Below are positions 42,850-51,085 of a stretch of 64,000 nt of DNA, piece by piece. This DNA is from Mycolicibacterium porcinum (GTDB lineage Bacteria; Actinomycetota; Actinomycetes; Mycobacteriales; Mycobacteriaceae): positions 1 to 64,000 of the forward strand of contig MVIG01000006.1 in NCBI GenBank assembly GCA_002086835.1, given 5' to 3'. The notes beneath the pieces were generated by a model. It was not told the origin of the DNA, made no database searches, and worked only from the letters and a program-made list of their open reading frames with translations. Positions within the stretch are counted from its first letter, which is position 1; every line of letters begins with the position of its first letter. The position numbers and the translations under genes are program-made.

Positions 42850-43604
42850 CGCCGCAACCGTGCCTGGGCATCGTGGACTGGGGCATCGGCGGCATCGGGC
42901 TGGTGCGGGAACTGGACCGCTGCGCGCCCGGATTGCCGGTGCTGTATCGGTCGGACGCCGGGGCGACACCCTACGGCCGCATGCGCACCGCCGACCTCGC
43001 TGCGCGGCTCGGGGTGGTGATCGCGGAGCTCGCCGACAGAGGCGCCACCGAGGTCGTGCTGGCCTGCAACGCGGCGAGCACCGTCGTCCCGCGGTTGACC
43101 CGGGCAGCGGTTCCGGTGGAAGGCATCATCGGGCACGGTCTGGCGTCCGTGCCCGACGACATCCGTGGCCCGGTCGGTGTCATCGGCGGTCGGCGCACGA
43201 TCGCCAGCGGCTGCTATCGACGCGGGCTGTCCCGCCCCGGTCGAGAGGTGCTGTCGCGGGTCGCGCAACCGTTGTCGGCGCATATCGAGGCCGGCAGCGT
43301 CGGCTCACCCCGGTTCGTCGCAGATCTGCACCGCATCGTCGGCCCGTTGCACCGGGCGCAGGCCCTGGTACTGGCGTGCACGCACTATCCCGCCGTCGGT
43401 GAGTGGTTCACCGAGGCGCTGCCCGACGCCGTCCTGATCGACCCGGCGCAGCGGCTGGCCGCCGCGATCGCCGAACGCCATCCCGCCGCCCGGACCGGCC
43501 CGACCGCCGAAAGGGCCTATCTGACCAGTGGTGATGTCGAGAGCATGCGTCGCGGCGCGGCGATCGCCTGGGGCGTCGAGGTCCGCGCCACGAGAATTCG
43601 TTGA
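42846..43604 (+). CDS. Aspartate/glutamate racemase family protein
   Basis: A 252-aa MurI-like protein. Both catalytic cysteines of cofactor-independent racemases are present, Cys74 in LACNAAST and Cys178 in LACTHYPAV. The N-terminal motif is IVDWGIGGIG where MurI has DSGVGG. These enzymes invert the alpha carbon of Glu or Asp or related amino acids. Overlap with the fusion gene by four bases means coupled translation. A dedicated racemase beside a thiol dioxygenase suggests a sulfinated amino acid such as cysteine sulfinate, which resembles Asp, as substrate; that is inference. It is unlikely to be the housekeeping MurI. Confidence 0.82.
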   Translation: MTPQPCLGIVDWGIGGIGLVRELDRCAPGLPVLYRSDAGATPYGRMRTADLAARLGVVIAELADRGATEVVLACNAASTVVPRLTRAAVPVEGIIGHGLASVPDDIRGPVGVIGGRRTIASGCYRRGLSRPGREVLSRVAQPLSAHIEAGSVGSPRFVADLHRIVGPLHRAQALVLACTHYPAVGEWFTEALPDAVLIDPAQRLAAAIAERHPAARTGPTAERAYLTSGDVESMRRGAAIAWGVEVRATRIR

Positions 43605-43628
43605 GAATTCCGCAAGGGCCCCTACGCA
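43592..43628 (+). promoter_or_regulatory. Second copy of the 19-base SARP-like element, before the DUF6636 gene
   Basis: GAGAATTC at 43592-43599 is repeated at 43603-43610, 11 bases apart. The 19 bases at 43599-43617 are identical to 40852-40870. TTGAGA (43601-43606) and TACGCA (43623-43628), 16 bases apart, form a plausible promoter. The element overlaps the last codon and the stop of the racemase gene. It links the secreted DUF6636 protein to the same regulator as the fusion gene. Confidence 0.65.
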
Positions 43629-43638
43629 TGCTCAACGC

Positions 43639-44082
43639 ATGAGAACACACCGGCGTCACCTCCTCCCGTTCGTCACCGCCGCGGTGGCCGTCCTCGCCGT
43701 CCCCGCAACCGCGCACGCTTGCCCGTCGTCCACCAAGTTCGTCACCCCGTCAGGCAACATCTGGTGCCTGACGTCGAGGGGTTCGGACAGCGCCAACGGC
43801 GTGGTCTGCGAGATCCGCGACCACACCTACACCGCCCCGCCCAAGCCGGAGGACTGCCATCTGGACTGGGGCGACCGCGTCAGCCTGAAGCCGGGCAGCG
43901 CGCCCGTGGTGCACTGCCACGGCGACACCATCTTCGACGCCGGAATGCCCACGCTGCCCTACGGTCAGACGCGTTGGGCCGGACCGATCACGTGCGAGGC
44001 GCAACCCTCGGGCGTCACCTGTACCGACACCCCCAGCGGGCATTTCTTCCGGATATCGCGCGAATCCCTCGAGCTCGGCTAG
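43639..44082 (+). CDS. Secreted DUF6636-like cysteine-rich protein
   Basis: A 147-aa exported protein with a signal peptide (RRHLLPFVTAAVAVLAVPATAHA) and a mature domain with FVTPSGNIWCLTSRG, VVCEIRDHTY, CHLDWGDRVSLKPG, GQTRWAGPITCEA and GHFFRISRESLELG, the pattern of DUF6636 proteins, which are common in mycobacteria and of unknown function. About seven cysteines suggest disulfides outside the cell. The ATG at 43639 is chosen because it starts the signal peptide; another ATG at 43628 is possible. It shares an upstream 19-base element with the fusion gene, so it is probably part of the same response. Confidence 0.8.
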   Translation: MRTHRRHLLPFVTAAVAVLAVPATAHACPSSTKFVTPSGNIWCLTSRGSDSANGVVCEIRDHTYTAPPKPEDCHLDWGDRVSLKPGSAPVVHCHGDTIFDAGMPTLPYGQTRWAGPITCEAQPSGVTCTDTPSGHFFRISRESLELG

Positions 44083-44136
44083 TAGCTGACCATCGCGTAC
44101 GCATTCGTATCGTCGCCGGATGGAACCATAGGGTTC

Positions 44137-44991
44137 ATGAGCGTCGTTGCGGCACACCGCACTCTGCTGAGCCGTCTGCTGCCCGACGACCACCCTGACG
44201 AGCTGTCAGTACGTCAAGGGCAATTCCACACCGTGGTCATCGGATCAGAGCGTGTCGTGTGTCTTCCTCGCACCCGCGCGGCCGCTGACCGGTTACCCGG
44301 GCGGGCGGCGTCACTACGCACACTCGCCGGCCTCGACCTCGGGTTCCGCACACCTGAGCCGCTCCTGCAGGGAGGCCCCGACGAGACGCCATTCCTGCTG
44401 CTCACCAGAATTGCCGGGGAACCGCTCGAAAACGACGCACTGGACGATGACCGGGTGGCCGAAGCCGTGGCGGGGCAATACTTCACGTTGCTGTCCGCTC
44501 TGGCTCGAGCCGGCACCAACGACACGGTACGAGCAGGGCTCCCTGAGACCCCGGAAGGCCGGTGGCTCCAATTCGCCGAGAGCGTACGTGCCGAGCTGTT
44601 CGAGCTCATGTCCCACGACGGGCGGCTGCGGGCCGAGCGCGAGCTCGCCGCACTCGATGACCTTCCCCATCACACCCAAGCGGTGGTACACGGCGACCTG
44701 GGTGCCGAAAATGTGTTGTGGGAGTGGCGGGGTGGCCTGCCGCACCTTTCTGGAGTCCTCGACTGGGACGAGGTAGCCCTCGGCGACCAGGCCGAGGACT
44801 TGGCAGCGATCAGCGCCAGCTACGGCCGCGAATTCCTTGAGCGAGTACTCGCCCTGCCCGGTTGGTCAAGCCACGCACTCGCTGATCGGATCGCCCCGAT
44901 CCGCGACACATTCGCTCTGCAGCAAGCCCTCGCCGCATTCCGTGATGGCGACGAGGAGGAACTCACGGACGGTCTGGCCGGCTATCGCTGA
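44137..44991 (+). CDS. Aminoglycoside phosphotransferase (APH)-family kinase
   Basis: A 284-aa protein kinase-like fold of the APH/choline kinase type. AVVHGDLGAENVLWEW is the catalytic Brenner motif, with Asp as base, and GVLDWDEVALGDQAEDLA supplies the metal-binding Asp. The N-terminal lobe includes VVIGSERVVCLPRT and the hinge region FLLLTRIAGEPL. The family phosphorylates antibiotics, sugars or small metabolites; related mycobacterial genes occur as single copies. The target is unknown and resistance should not be assumed. The ATG at 44137 lies within a short 54-base gap after the DUF6636 gene. Confidence 0.8.
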   Translation: MSVVAAHRTLLSRLLPDDHPDELSVRQGQFHTVVIGSERVVCLPRTRAAADRLPGRAASLRTLAGLDLGFRTPEPLLQGGPDETPFLLLTRIAGEPLENDALDDDRVAEAVAGQYFTLLSALARAGTNDTVRAGLPETPEGRWLQFAESVRAELFELMSHDGRLRAERELAALDDLPHHTQAVVHGDLGAENVLWEWRGGLPHLSGVLDWDEVALGDQAEDLAAISASYGREFLERVLALPGWSSHALADRIAPIRDTFALQQALAAFRDGDEEELTDGLAGYR

Positions 44992-45063
44992 GGTGAACTC
45001 CGCAGCAACGTTCTGAACTGAAGGACGGGTGTAGTGCCAGGCACGGGACGTAGTGTGCAAACC

Positions 45064-46209
45064 ATGACCGAGGCACTGCCCAAGACTGGTTTGGAACTGC
45101 GGTCGTTGGTGACGCCCGACGGCACGCTTGAACTGTCGTTGCACGACGTCGAGATACCCGCTCCGGGCCCCGACGAAGTCGTGGTCCGGGTCGAGGCGTC
45201 GCCGATCAATCCGTCGGACCTGGGCTTGCTGATTCCTGCCGCCGCCGACATGGCAGCCGCGACAGTTACGGGCACGCCGGAGCGTCCCGTCGTGACCGCA
45301 TCGCTGCGGGAGGGAGCCCTGGCCGGTATGGCGGCGCGTATCGGTGCGTCGCTGCCGGTCGGCAACGAAGGCGCGGGCACCGTGGTGGCGGCGGGGGAGT
45401 CGCCGTCGGCGCAAGCCCTGCTGGGCAAGACTGTCGGGATCGCAGGCGGCGGGATGTACGCGCAGTACCGGTTGGTCAACGCCGCGGCCTGTCTGGTCCT
45501 GCCCGACGGGGCCACGGCCAAGGAAGGCGCCTCGTCGTTCGTCAACCCGCTGACGGCGCTGGGCATGCTGGAAACCATGCGCCGCGAAGGACATTCGGCC
45601 CTGGTGCACACCGCCGCGGCGTCGAATCTCGGTCAGATGCTCGTCAAGGCGTGCCTCGCCGACGGCGTGCCACTGGTCAACATCGTTCGCAAGGCCGAGC
45701 AGGAGGAGATTCTGCGCAGCCTGGGCGCGACCCACGTGTGCAACTCGGCATCCCCGTCGTTCGAGACGGATCTGGTCGAGGCGCTCAAGGCGACATCGGC
45801 GACGCTGGCCTTCGACGCCACCGGCGGCGGAACACTGGCCAGCCAGATCCTCAACGGCATGGAGCAAGCGGCCAACGCCACCGCGACCCAGTACTCCCGC
45901 TATGGATCGGCCGTGCACAAGCAGGTGTACATCTACGGCAGTCTTGACACCAGCCCCACAGTCCTGACCAGAAACTTCGGAATGGCATGGGGCGTGGGCG
46001 GTTGGCTGCTCACCCCGTTTCTCGCCGGAGCCGGGCCGGAGACCATCGCGAGGCTGCGCGCCCGCGTCGCCGCCGAACTCACCACGACGTTCGCGAGCAA
46101 TTACACCCAAGAGGTGTCACTGCCCGGACTGCTCAAACCCGAGGCGTTCCACAGCTATCTGAAGAAGGCCACCGGCGAGAAATACCTGGTGACGCCTCAG
46201 GCGACCTGA
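45064..46209 (+). CDS. Zinc-independent MDR (alcohol dehydrogenase superfamily) oxidoreductase
   Basis: A 381-aa medium-chain reductase. The GroES-like domain has VRVEASPINPSDLGLL and VGNEGAGTVVAAGESP, and the Rossmann domain has LVHTAAASNLGQMLVKAC followed by VNIVRKAEQ. The catalytic zinc cysteines are absent, and the arrangement resembles quinone or crotonyl-type reductases. An earlier in-frame GTG lies at 45034; ATG 45064 gives the conserved start. Its last 13 bases overlap the convergent hydrolase gene. Confidence 0.8.
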   Translation: MTEALPKTGLELRSLVTPDGTLELSLHDVEIPAPGPDEVVVRVEASPINPSDLGLLIPAAADMAAATVTGTPERPVVTASLREGALAGMAARIGASLPVGNEGAGTVVAAGESPSAQALLGKTVGIAGGGMYAQYRLVNAAACLVLPDGATAKEGASSFVNPLTALGMLETMRREGHSALVHTAAASNLGQMLVKACLADGVPLVNIVRKAEQEEILRSLGATHVCNSASPSFETDLVEALKATSATLAFDATGGGTLASQILNGMEQAANATATQYSRYGSAVHKQVYIYGSLDTSPTVLTRNFGMAWGVGGWLLTPFLAGAGPETIARLRARVAAELTTTFASNYTQEVSLPGLLKPEAFHSYLKKATGEKYLVTPQAT

Positions 46210-47408
46210 GCGCCGACCTGTTCGTCGAGCCAGTCGAACATGACCTGGTTCGCCCGCGATGCGGCGCCCATATGGCAGTGCTCACCCGCGCCGTCGGCCT
46301 CGAACAGTGTCACCAGCGTGGTCTTCGCGTTGACCATCGCGTCGGCCGCCCGCGCCGGCTCGCCCTTGAAGAACTGGTCGTTCTCGGCATCGAGCACCAG
46401 CACCGGGCTGGTGATCCGGTCGGCCACCTGGGCGATCGTGTAGGCCTTGAAGGCGCGGGCCAGCTCGGCGGGTGAGTCGACTCCCAAGGCCCACAGCCCG
46501 TTTCGTACCGCCCAGCGGGTCTGGGTGTTCACTGCCATCAGCAGTCCGAGTACCGCCTCGGCGGGCTCGTCATTGCCTTCGTCGACCCACTTGGTCAGGA
46601 ACGGCGGCATCATGTTGGTCAGCGCAGCGTAGAAGTCGTAAACACCGTCATTGAGGATCACGGCAGCGAGTCGCTTCTCGAACGCCGCTGCACGCGCCGC
46701 CAGGTAGCCGCCCAGGCTGTAGCCGAAGAGGGCGATCGCCTCGGGTGCGATCTCGGGGCGGGTCAGGGCGAAGTCGACCACCGGGGTCACCACGGCCTCC
46801 CAGTCGGGCCGGAAGGTCAGGCCCTGTTCCCGTAGTGCTGCGCCCTGCCCGGGGCCGTCGAACGCCAGCACGTTGTAGCCGCGCACCAGCGCTCCGGCGG
46901 CGAGCGCGGCGTAGGACTCTTCGAGGGTGGAGTCGTATCCGCCGTTGAAGATGACGGTGGGGCGGGGGAGCCCGGAGTCGTCGACCAGATAGAGATACCC
47001 GGGCAGGGTGGTGTCCTGGTACGGGACGGCGATGCGTTCAAAACCGAAGTCGAACAACGCCATTGACTCGAGGAACGTTTCGCGTGAGCGGTTGAACAGC
47101 TCTTGGGCCTCTATGTCGTGGGCAGGGTTGTCGCGGAGGTAGAACTCGGCGGTGCGGTAGTAGTTCGATGCGCGCAGCAGGGCCTCGCGCGCGCTGACTG
47201 GGTGACCGGCGGCCTGCGATTGACGGCCGAGGGCCTCGACCCGCTGAGCGGTTGCCTTCCATTCGCGATGCCACGCGGCCTCATCTCCCTCCGGGATGGC
47301 GCGCGCGGTCACCAGGATCTCGCCCAGGTCGGCACCGCCGGCGTTCGCATAGCCGGCCGCGCGGAGCGTCTCGAACGAGAACGACTCGTCGTCGAACAGG
47401 AATTTCAT
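46197..47408 (-). CDS. Alpha/beta hydrolase of the FrsA/dipeptidyl-peptidase-like group
   Basis: A 403-aa hydrolase with a helical N-terminal region (residues 1-130) and a C-terminal alpha/beta core. The nucleophile elbow is ALFGYSLGGYLAAR, the acid region VLVLDAENDQFF and the histidine region GAGEHCHMGA. It resembles 2,6-dihydropseudooxynicotine hydrolase and related C-C or ester hydrolases. AAGGAGGAG lies just before its ATG, so translation should be strong. It is divergent from a TetR regulator, with an inverted repeat in the intergenic region, and is therefore likely its target. Confidence 0.82.
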   Translation of the reverse strand: MKFLFDDESFSFETLRAAGYANAGGADLGEILVTARAIPEGDEAAWHREWKATAQRVEALGRQSQAAGHPVSAREALLRASNYYRTAEFYLRDNPAHDIEAQELFNRSRETFLESMALFDFGFERIAVPYQDTTLPGYLYLVDDSGLPRPTVIFNGGYDSTLEESYAALAAGALVRGYNVLAFDGPGQGAALREQGLTFRPDWEAVVTPVVDFALTRPEIAPEAIALFGYSLGGYLAARAAAFEKRLAAVILNDGVYDFYAALTNMMPPFLTKWVDEGNDEPAEAVLGLLMAVNTQTRWAVRNGLWALGVDSPAELARAFKAYTIAQVADRITSPVLVLDAENDQFFKGEPARAADAMVNAKTTLVTLFEADGAGEHCHMGAASRANQVMFDWLDEQVGAQVA

Positions 47409-47465
47409 GGCTCCTCCTTAACGAAACGGAACTGCATCGTCTCGATTAGGCTAGACCGGGTTTAA

Positions 47466-47485
47466 ACGGAACGCAACGGTTCCGT
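47466..47485. promoter_or_regulatory. TetR-type operator, inverted repeat
   Basis: ACGGAAC (47466-47472) and GTTCCGT (47479-47485) form a perfect 7-bp inverted repeat with a 6-base spacer. A second half-conserved copy begins with ACGGAAC at 47426-47432. Both lie between the divergent hydrolase and TetR genes and are likely bound by that TetR protein. Confidence 0.65.
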
Positions 47486-47502
47486 CTCGTACAATTGGGC
47501 CC

Positions 47503-48102
47503 GTGGCCTCCACTCCGCGCCGGACCTCGGGCGGTCCCGTCCTCCTGGACGACGTGACCGCCGCGATCGAGTCGGCGTTCTTCGAGGAACTGGCCGCCGT
47601 CGGCTACGGCAGGCTGTCCGTCGACGCGGTGGCCAAGCGGGCCGGAGTCGGTAAGGCCGCCATTTACCGGCGCTGGAAATCGAAGCAGGACTTGGCCGCC
47701 GACCTGGTCACCAAGGCGGCAGTCGCGGCGATCGATGTTCCCGACACCGGCACGCTGCGGGGTGACCTCCGGGCCTATCTGGAGAACGGCCGGGCAGCGC
47801 TCACGCACCGGCTGGCCCGCACCATCATCCCGGACCTGCTCGCCGAGGTGGCGCGCGATCCCGGTTACGGCGCCACCATGGCTCCCCAGATCCGAGAACC
47901 CCGGCGGCTCAAGGTGGCTCAGCTGTTCGAGCGAGCCCGGCAGCGGGGCGAGATCGCTGACGGCGCCGACATCGAGTTGGCCCTCGACATGCTCGGGGGA
48001 GCGCTGTACTGGCGGCAATCGGTCATGCAGCTCAACGCCGACGACAACTACCTCGACCGGCTCACCACGGCCATCTTGACCTTGGTCGGCGCCGGCGCCT
48101 GA
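47503..48102 (+). CDS. TetR-family transcriptional regulator
   Basis: A 199-aa regulator. The N-terminal helix-turn-helix includes YGRLSVDAVAKRAGVGKAAIYRRWKSKQDLA, the TetR signature, and the C-terminal half is an all-helical ligand-binding domain of the TetR_C_11 kind. The GTG at 47503 is the best start. It probably represses the divergent hydrolase gene and itself through the 47466 inverted repeat. The inducing ligand is unknown. Confidence 0.88.
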   Translation: MASTPRRTSGGPVLLDDVTAAIESAFFEELAAVGYGRLSVDAVAKRAGVGKAAIYRRWKSKQDLAADLVTKAAVAAIDVPDTGTLRGDLRAYLENGRAALTHRLARTIIPDLLAEVARDPGYGATMAPQIREPRRLKVAQLFERARQRGEIADGADIELALDMLGGALYWRQSVMQLNADDNYLDRLTTAILTLVGAGA

Positions 48103-48374
48103 GCGTCGTTTCCGGCGGCTGGATCCGTAGCTGTCGATCTGGTTTCGGCTCGCTCGGTCGGCACGTTGTTCGCCGGCACACTCTTCTGCCGCAACGATTC
48201 ACTACCGTGGCTGAGTCTAAAATCGCTGGTAAGCAAGGTGATTGATCACTGTGGCACATCGCTCCGCAGCGCGATAGCGCCAGAGTGTGGGACCGGAGTC
48301 CCGGATCTGGGCATTCCGTCCCAGGATCTCAGCATTTGCTGGCGGGGCGGTGTATGCGGTGTTACGTTCGGCAA

Positions 48375-48989
48375 ATGAACCCTAAGCTGATGAAACGCAC
48401 AGGTGCGCTGGCTGCAGCTTTCGCCATTGCCGGGGCCGCTGCCGTCGCATGTTCGGATGCCCAGAAAGACGGGGCCAAGGACGCATTGTCGAGCGCGACC
48501 AGCGCCGCCTCCTCCGCGGTCGATGCCGGAACGAGCGCGGCCAAGACCGGAGCCAGCTCTGCCTCAAGCGCGGTGTCGTCCGCCATGGCCGGCGCCCCGA
48601 GCACCATCAACGCTCCCGGCATCGGGGAAGTGACGCTCGACGGTCCGACTGCCGAGGCGTTCACCAAGGCCGGCGGTGAGGCGAAGTTGGGTCTTCCGAC
48701 GGCGCAACCGGAGAAGGTCGGCGACGGCACCGTGCAGGCTTTCGCCAACGGCACCATTTATTCATCACCCTCGACCGGTGCGCATGTGGTGCAGGGTGAG
48801 ATCTTGCGGGTCTACACCGCCAACGGCGGTCCCGGCGGCCAGCTGGGTTTCCCCACCGCCGACGAGGCGGAGACCGCCGGCGGCCCGGACGTCGCGAAGG
48901 GTGGCTGGATCAGCGAATTCCAGCACGGCACCATCACGTGGCTGAACAACGGTGACGGCACCTTCGCCGAGACCGTGACACCCAAGTAG
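48375..48989 (+). CDS. LGFP-repeat lipoprotein
   Basis: A 204-aa lipoprotein. The signal sequence ends in a lipobox, AAVAC, with Cys26. A low-complexity Ala/Ser/Lys helix (residues 30-75) follows, then LGFP-type repeats (KLGLPTAQPEKVGDGTVQAF, QLGFPTADEAET), which are associated with cell-wall attachment in mycolic-acid bacteria. It would sit on the outer face of the plasma membrane. The ATG at 48375 is chosen because it begins the signal peptide. The 272 bases before it contain no other gene I can support. Confidence 0.85.
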   Translation: MNPKLMKRTGALAAAFAIAGAAAVACSDAQKDGAKDALSSATSAASSAVDAGTSAAKTGASSASSAVSSAMAGAPSTINAPGIGEVTLDGPTAEAFTKAGGEAKLGLPTAQPEKVGDGTVQAFANGTIYSSPSTGAHVVQGEILRVYTANGGPGGQLGFPTADEAETAGGPDVAKGGWISEFQHGTITWLNNGDGTFAETVTPK

Positions 48990-49123
48990 GTCGGCCGTCG
49001 CCCCACCGGCGCCCTCACCAGATTGGGTGCGCCAGGTGGGCCCGCGGTTTGCTGCGCGGTTCCCAGGGTGTGGATGCACAATCAGCGAGAACACATCCAC
49101 CTCTGACAGGACGGTCGCCCCTC

Positions 49124-51058
49124 GTGCCCACCATGTCCGCGGCCGCCGGCAGTTCACACGGCACCGCCCACGCCCTGCGCCCAGCGATCGTCATCGGCGC
49201 GCTGGGCGTTGTCTTCGGCGACATCGGCACCAGCCCGATCTACACCGTGCAGACGGTGTTCAATCCGGCCGATCCGCACCCGGTACCACTCAACGATGCC
49301 AACGTCTACGGCGTTGTGTCGTTGATCTTCTGGTCGGTGATGCTGATCGTCACCCTGACCTACGTCACTCTCGTCATGCGCGCCGACAACCACGGCGAGG
49401 GCGGGATCATGGCACTGATCACCCTGCTGCGCCGCGGCAGCGGGACGCGTGGCCGACGCACCACGATGCTGCTGGCCGCCCTCGGATTGTTCGGGGCCGC
49501 ACTGTTCTTCGGTGACTCGATGATCACCCCGGCCATTTCTGTGCTGTCGGCCGTCGAAGGCCTCAAGGTCGTCGAACCTGGGCTCGAAGCATGGGTGGTC
49601 CCCATCACCGCGGTGATCATCGTCGGGCTGTTTCTCGTCCAACGACAAGGCACCGCCGTGGTCGGCCGGTTCTTCGGGCCGGTGATGATCGCGTGGTTCA
49701 CCGCCATCGGCGCCTGCGGGGTTGCCGGTATCGTCGCCAACCCCGGAATTCTGGCCGCGCTCTCCCCGACATACGCAATCGCATTCTTGGCCGGGCACTT
49801 TCACATCGCGTTCTTCGCGCTCGCCGCGATCGTGCTTTCGGTGACGGGTGCCGAGGCGCTCTATGCCGACATGGGTCATTTCGGGCGGCGCGCCATCACC
49901 ATCGGGTGGCTGGGGCTGGTGCTGCCCGCGTGCACGCTGAACTACTTCGGGCAGGGCGCCCTGATCCTGACCGACGAGACGAAGTCGAGCGCACCGTTCT
50001 TCCTCCTCACCCCGGGGTGGGCGCAGATCCCGATGGTGGTGCTGGCGACGGCGGCGACCGTCATCGCATCGCAGGCGGTGATCACGGGCGCGTTCTCGGT
50101 GGTCTCGCAGGCCGTGCAGCTCGGATACCTGCCGCGCCTGCGCATTACCCACACCTCGGCGTCGACGATCGGCCAGATCTACGTGCCGTGGATCAACTGG
50201 ATGCTGATGCTGTCGGTGCTCACGCTGGTGTTCGCCTTCGAATCCTCTGCGGCGCTCGCCTACGCCTTCGGCATGGCGGTCGTCGGCACCATCACCATCA
50301 CCACGGTGCTGTTCCTGTATCTGGCCCGGCAGCAGTGGCATTGGCCGCTGTGGGTGTTGGTCCTCGGTGGCGGGGCGTTGCTGACGGTCGACCTGCTGTT
50401 CTTCGCCGCCAACCTCACCAAACTCGTCCACGGTGCCTGGCTGCCGCTGGTCATCGCCGTCGCCGCCTTCATCGTGATGACCACGTGGCAGCGGGGCCGG
50501 GCGCTGGTCACCGCGTCCCGCCGCGAGATCGAAGGCCCGCTGCGACCGTTCGTCAGCGAAATCGCCCGGCAGCGGCCGACTTTGACTCGGATACCAGGAA
50601 CGGCGGTGTTCCTCAATCGCGGCGACGACACGGTGCCGTTGGCCATGCGGGCCAACGTCGTGCACAACCACGTCGTGCACGAGCACGTGCTGATCGCGTC
50701 GGTGGAGACGGAACCCGTTCCGCGCGTGTCCGATGTGAACCGCATATCGGTGGACGATCTCGGTTACCGCGACGACGGCATCCTGCACGTCACGATCCAC
50801 GCGGGCTACATGGAGCGGCCGAACGTCCCGGCGGCGCTCAAGCTGGTGCCCGCCGAGGAGACCGAAGGCGGCATCGACCTCGACAGCGCGTCGTACTTCC
50901 TGTCGCATCTCGAACTGGTGCCAGGCCCTGCGCGCAACATGGTGCCTTGGCGCAAGCGCCTTTTCATCGCCACCTCGCTCGTGACGGCCGACGCGGCAGG
51001 GTATTTCAACCTGCCTTCGGACCGCACCGTGATCGTCGGGTCACGGATGGAGGTCTAG
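49124..51058 (+). CDS. kup: Kup, low-affinity potassium uptake protein
   Basis: A 644-aa KUP/HAK/KT transporter that imports potassium with protons. It begins its first helix with IGALGVVFGDIGTSPIYT, the family signature, and has twelve membrane segments including ALFFGDSMITPAISVLSAVEG and YFGQGALIL. A cytosolic C-terminal domain follows. The GTG at 49124 is used; ATG 49133 is an alternative three codons later. With the kdp operon and the orphan kdpA, this window holds three potassium transport loci. Confidence 0.93.
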   Translation: MPTMSAAAGSSHGTAHALRPAIVIGALGVVFGDIGTSPIYTVQTVFNPADPHPVPLNDANVYGVVSLIFWSVMLIVTLTYVTLVMRADNHGEGGIMALITLLRRGSGTRGRRTTMLLAALGLFGAALFFGDSMITPAISVLSAVEGLKVVEPGLEAWVVPITAVIIVGLFLVQRQGTAVVGRFFGPVMIAWFTAIGACGVAGIVANPGILAALSPTYAIAFLAGHFHIAFFALAAIVLSVTGAEALYADMGHFGRRAITIGWLGLVLPACTLNYFGQGALILTDETKSSAPFFLLTPGWAQIPMVVLATAATVIASQAVITGAFSVVSQAVQLGYLPRLRITHTSASTIGQIYVPWINWMLMLSVLTLVFAFESSAALAYAFGMAVVGTITITTVLFLYLARQQWHWPLWVLVLGGGALLTVDLLFFAANLTKLVHGAWLPLVIAVAAFIVMTTWQRGRALVTASRREIEGPLRPFVSEIARQRPTLTRIPGTAVFLNRGDDTVPLAMRANVVHNHVVHEHVLIASVETEPVPRVSDVNRISVDDLGYRDDGILHVTIHAGYMERPNVPAALKLVPAEETEGGIDLDSASYFLSHLELVPGPARNMVPWRKRLFIATSLVTADAAGYFNLPSDRTVIVGSRMEV

Positions 51059-51085
51059 CCGGGCGTTCGAGCGCTATCGGCGCAC

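Noticed and set aside
48990..49123. Potassium- or c-di-AMP-related riboswitch upstream of kup
   Set aside because: No arrangement matching a known aptamer could be recognised in the 134-base leader.
49154..50908. A long minus-strand frame opposite kup
   Set aside because: It is an Arg/His/Gln-rich shadow of the Kup reading frame with no plausible start or family.
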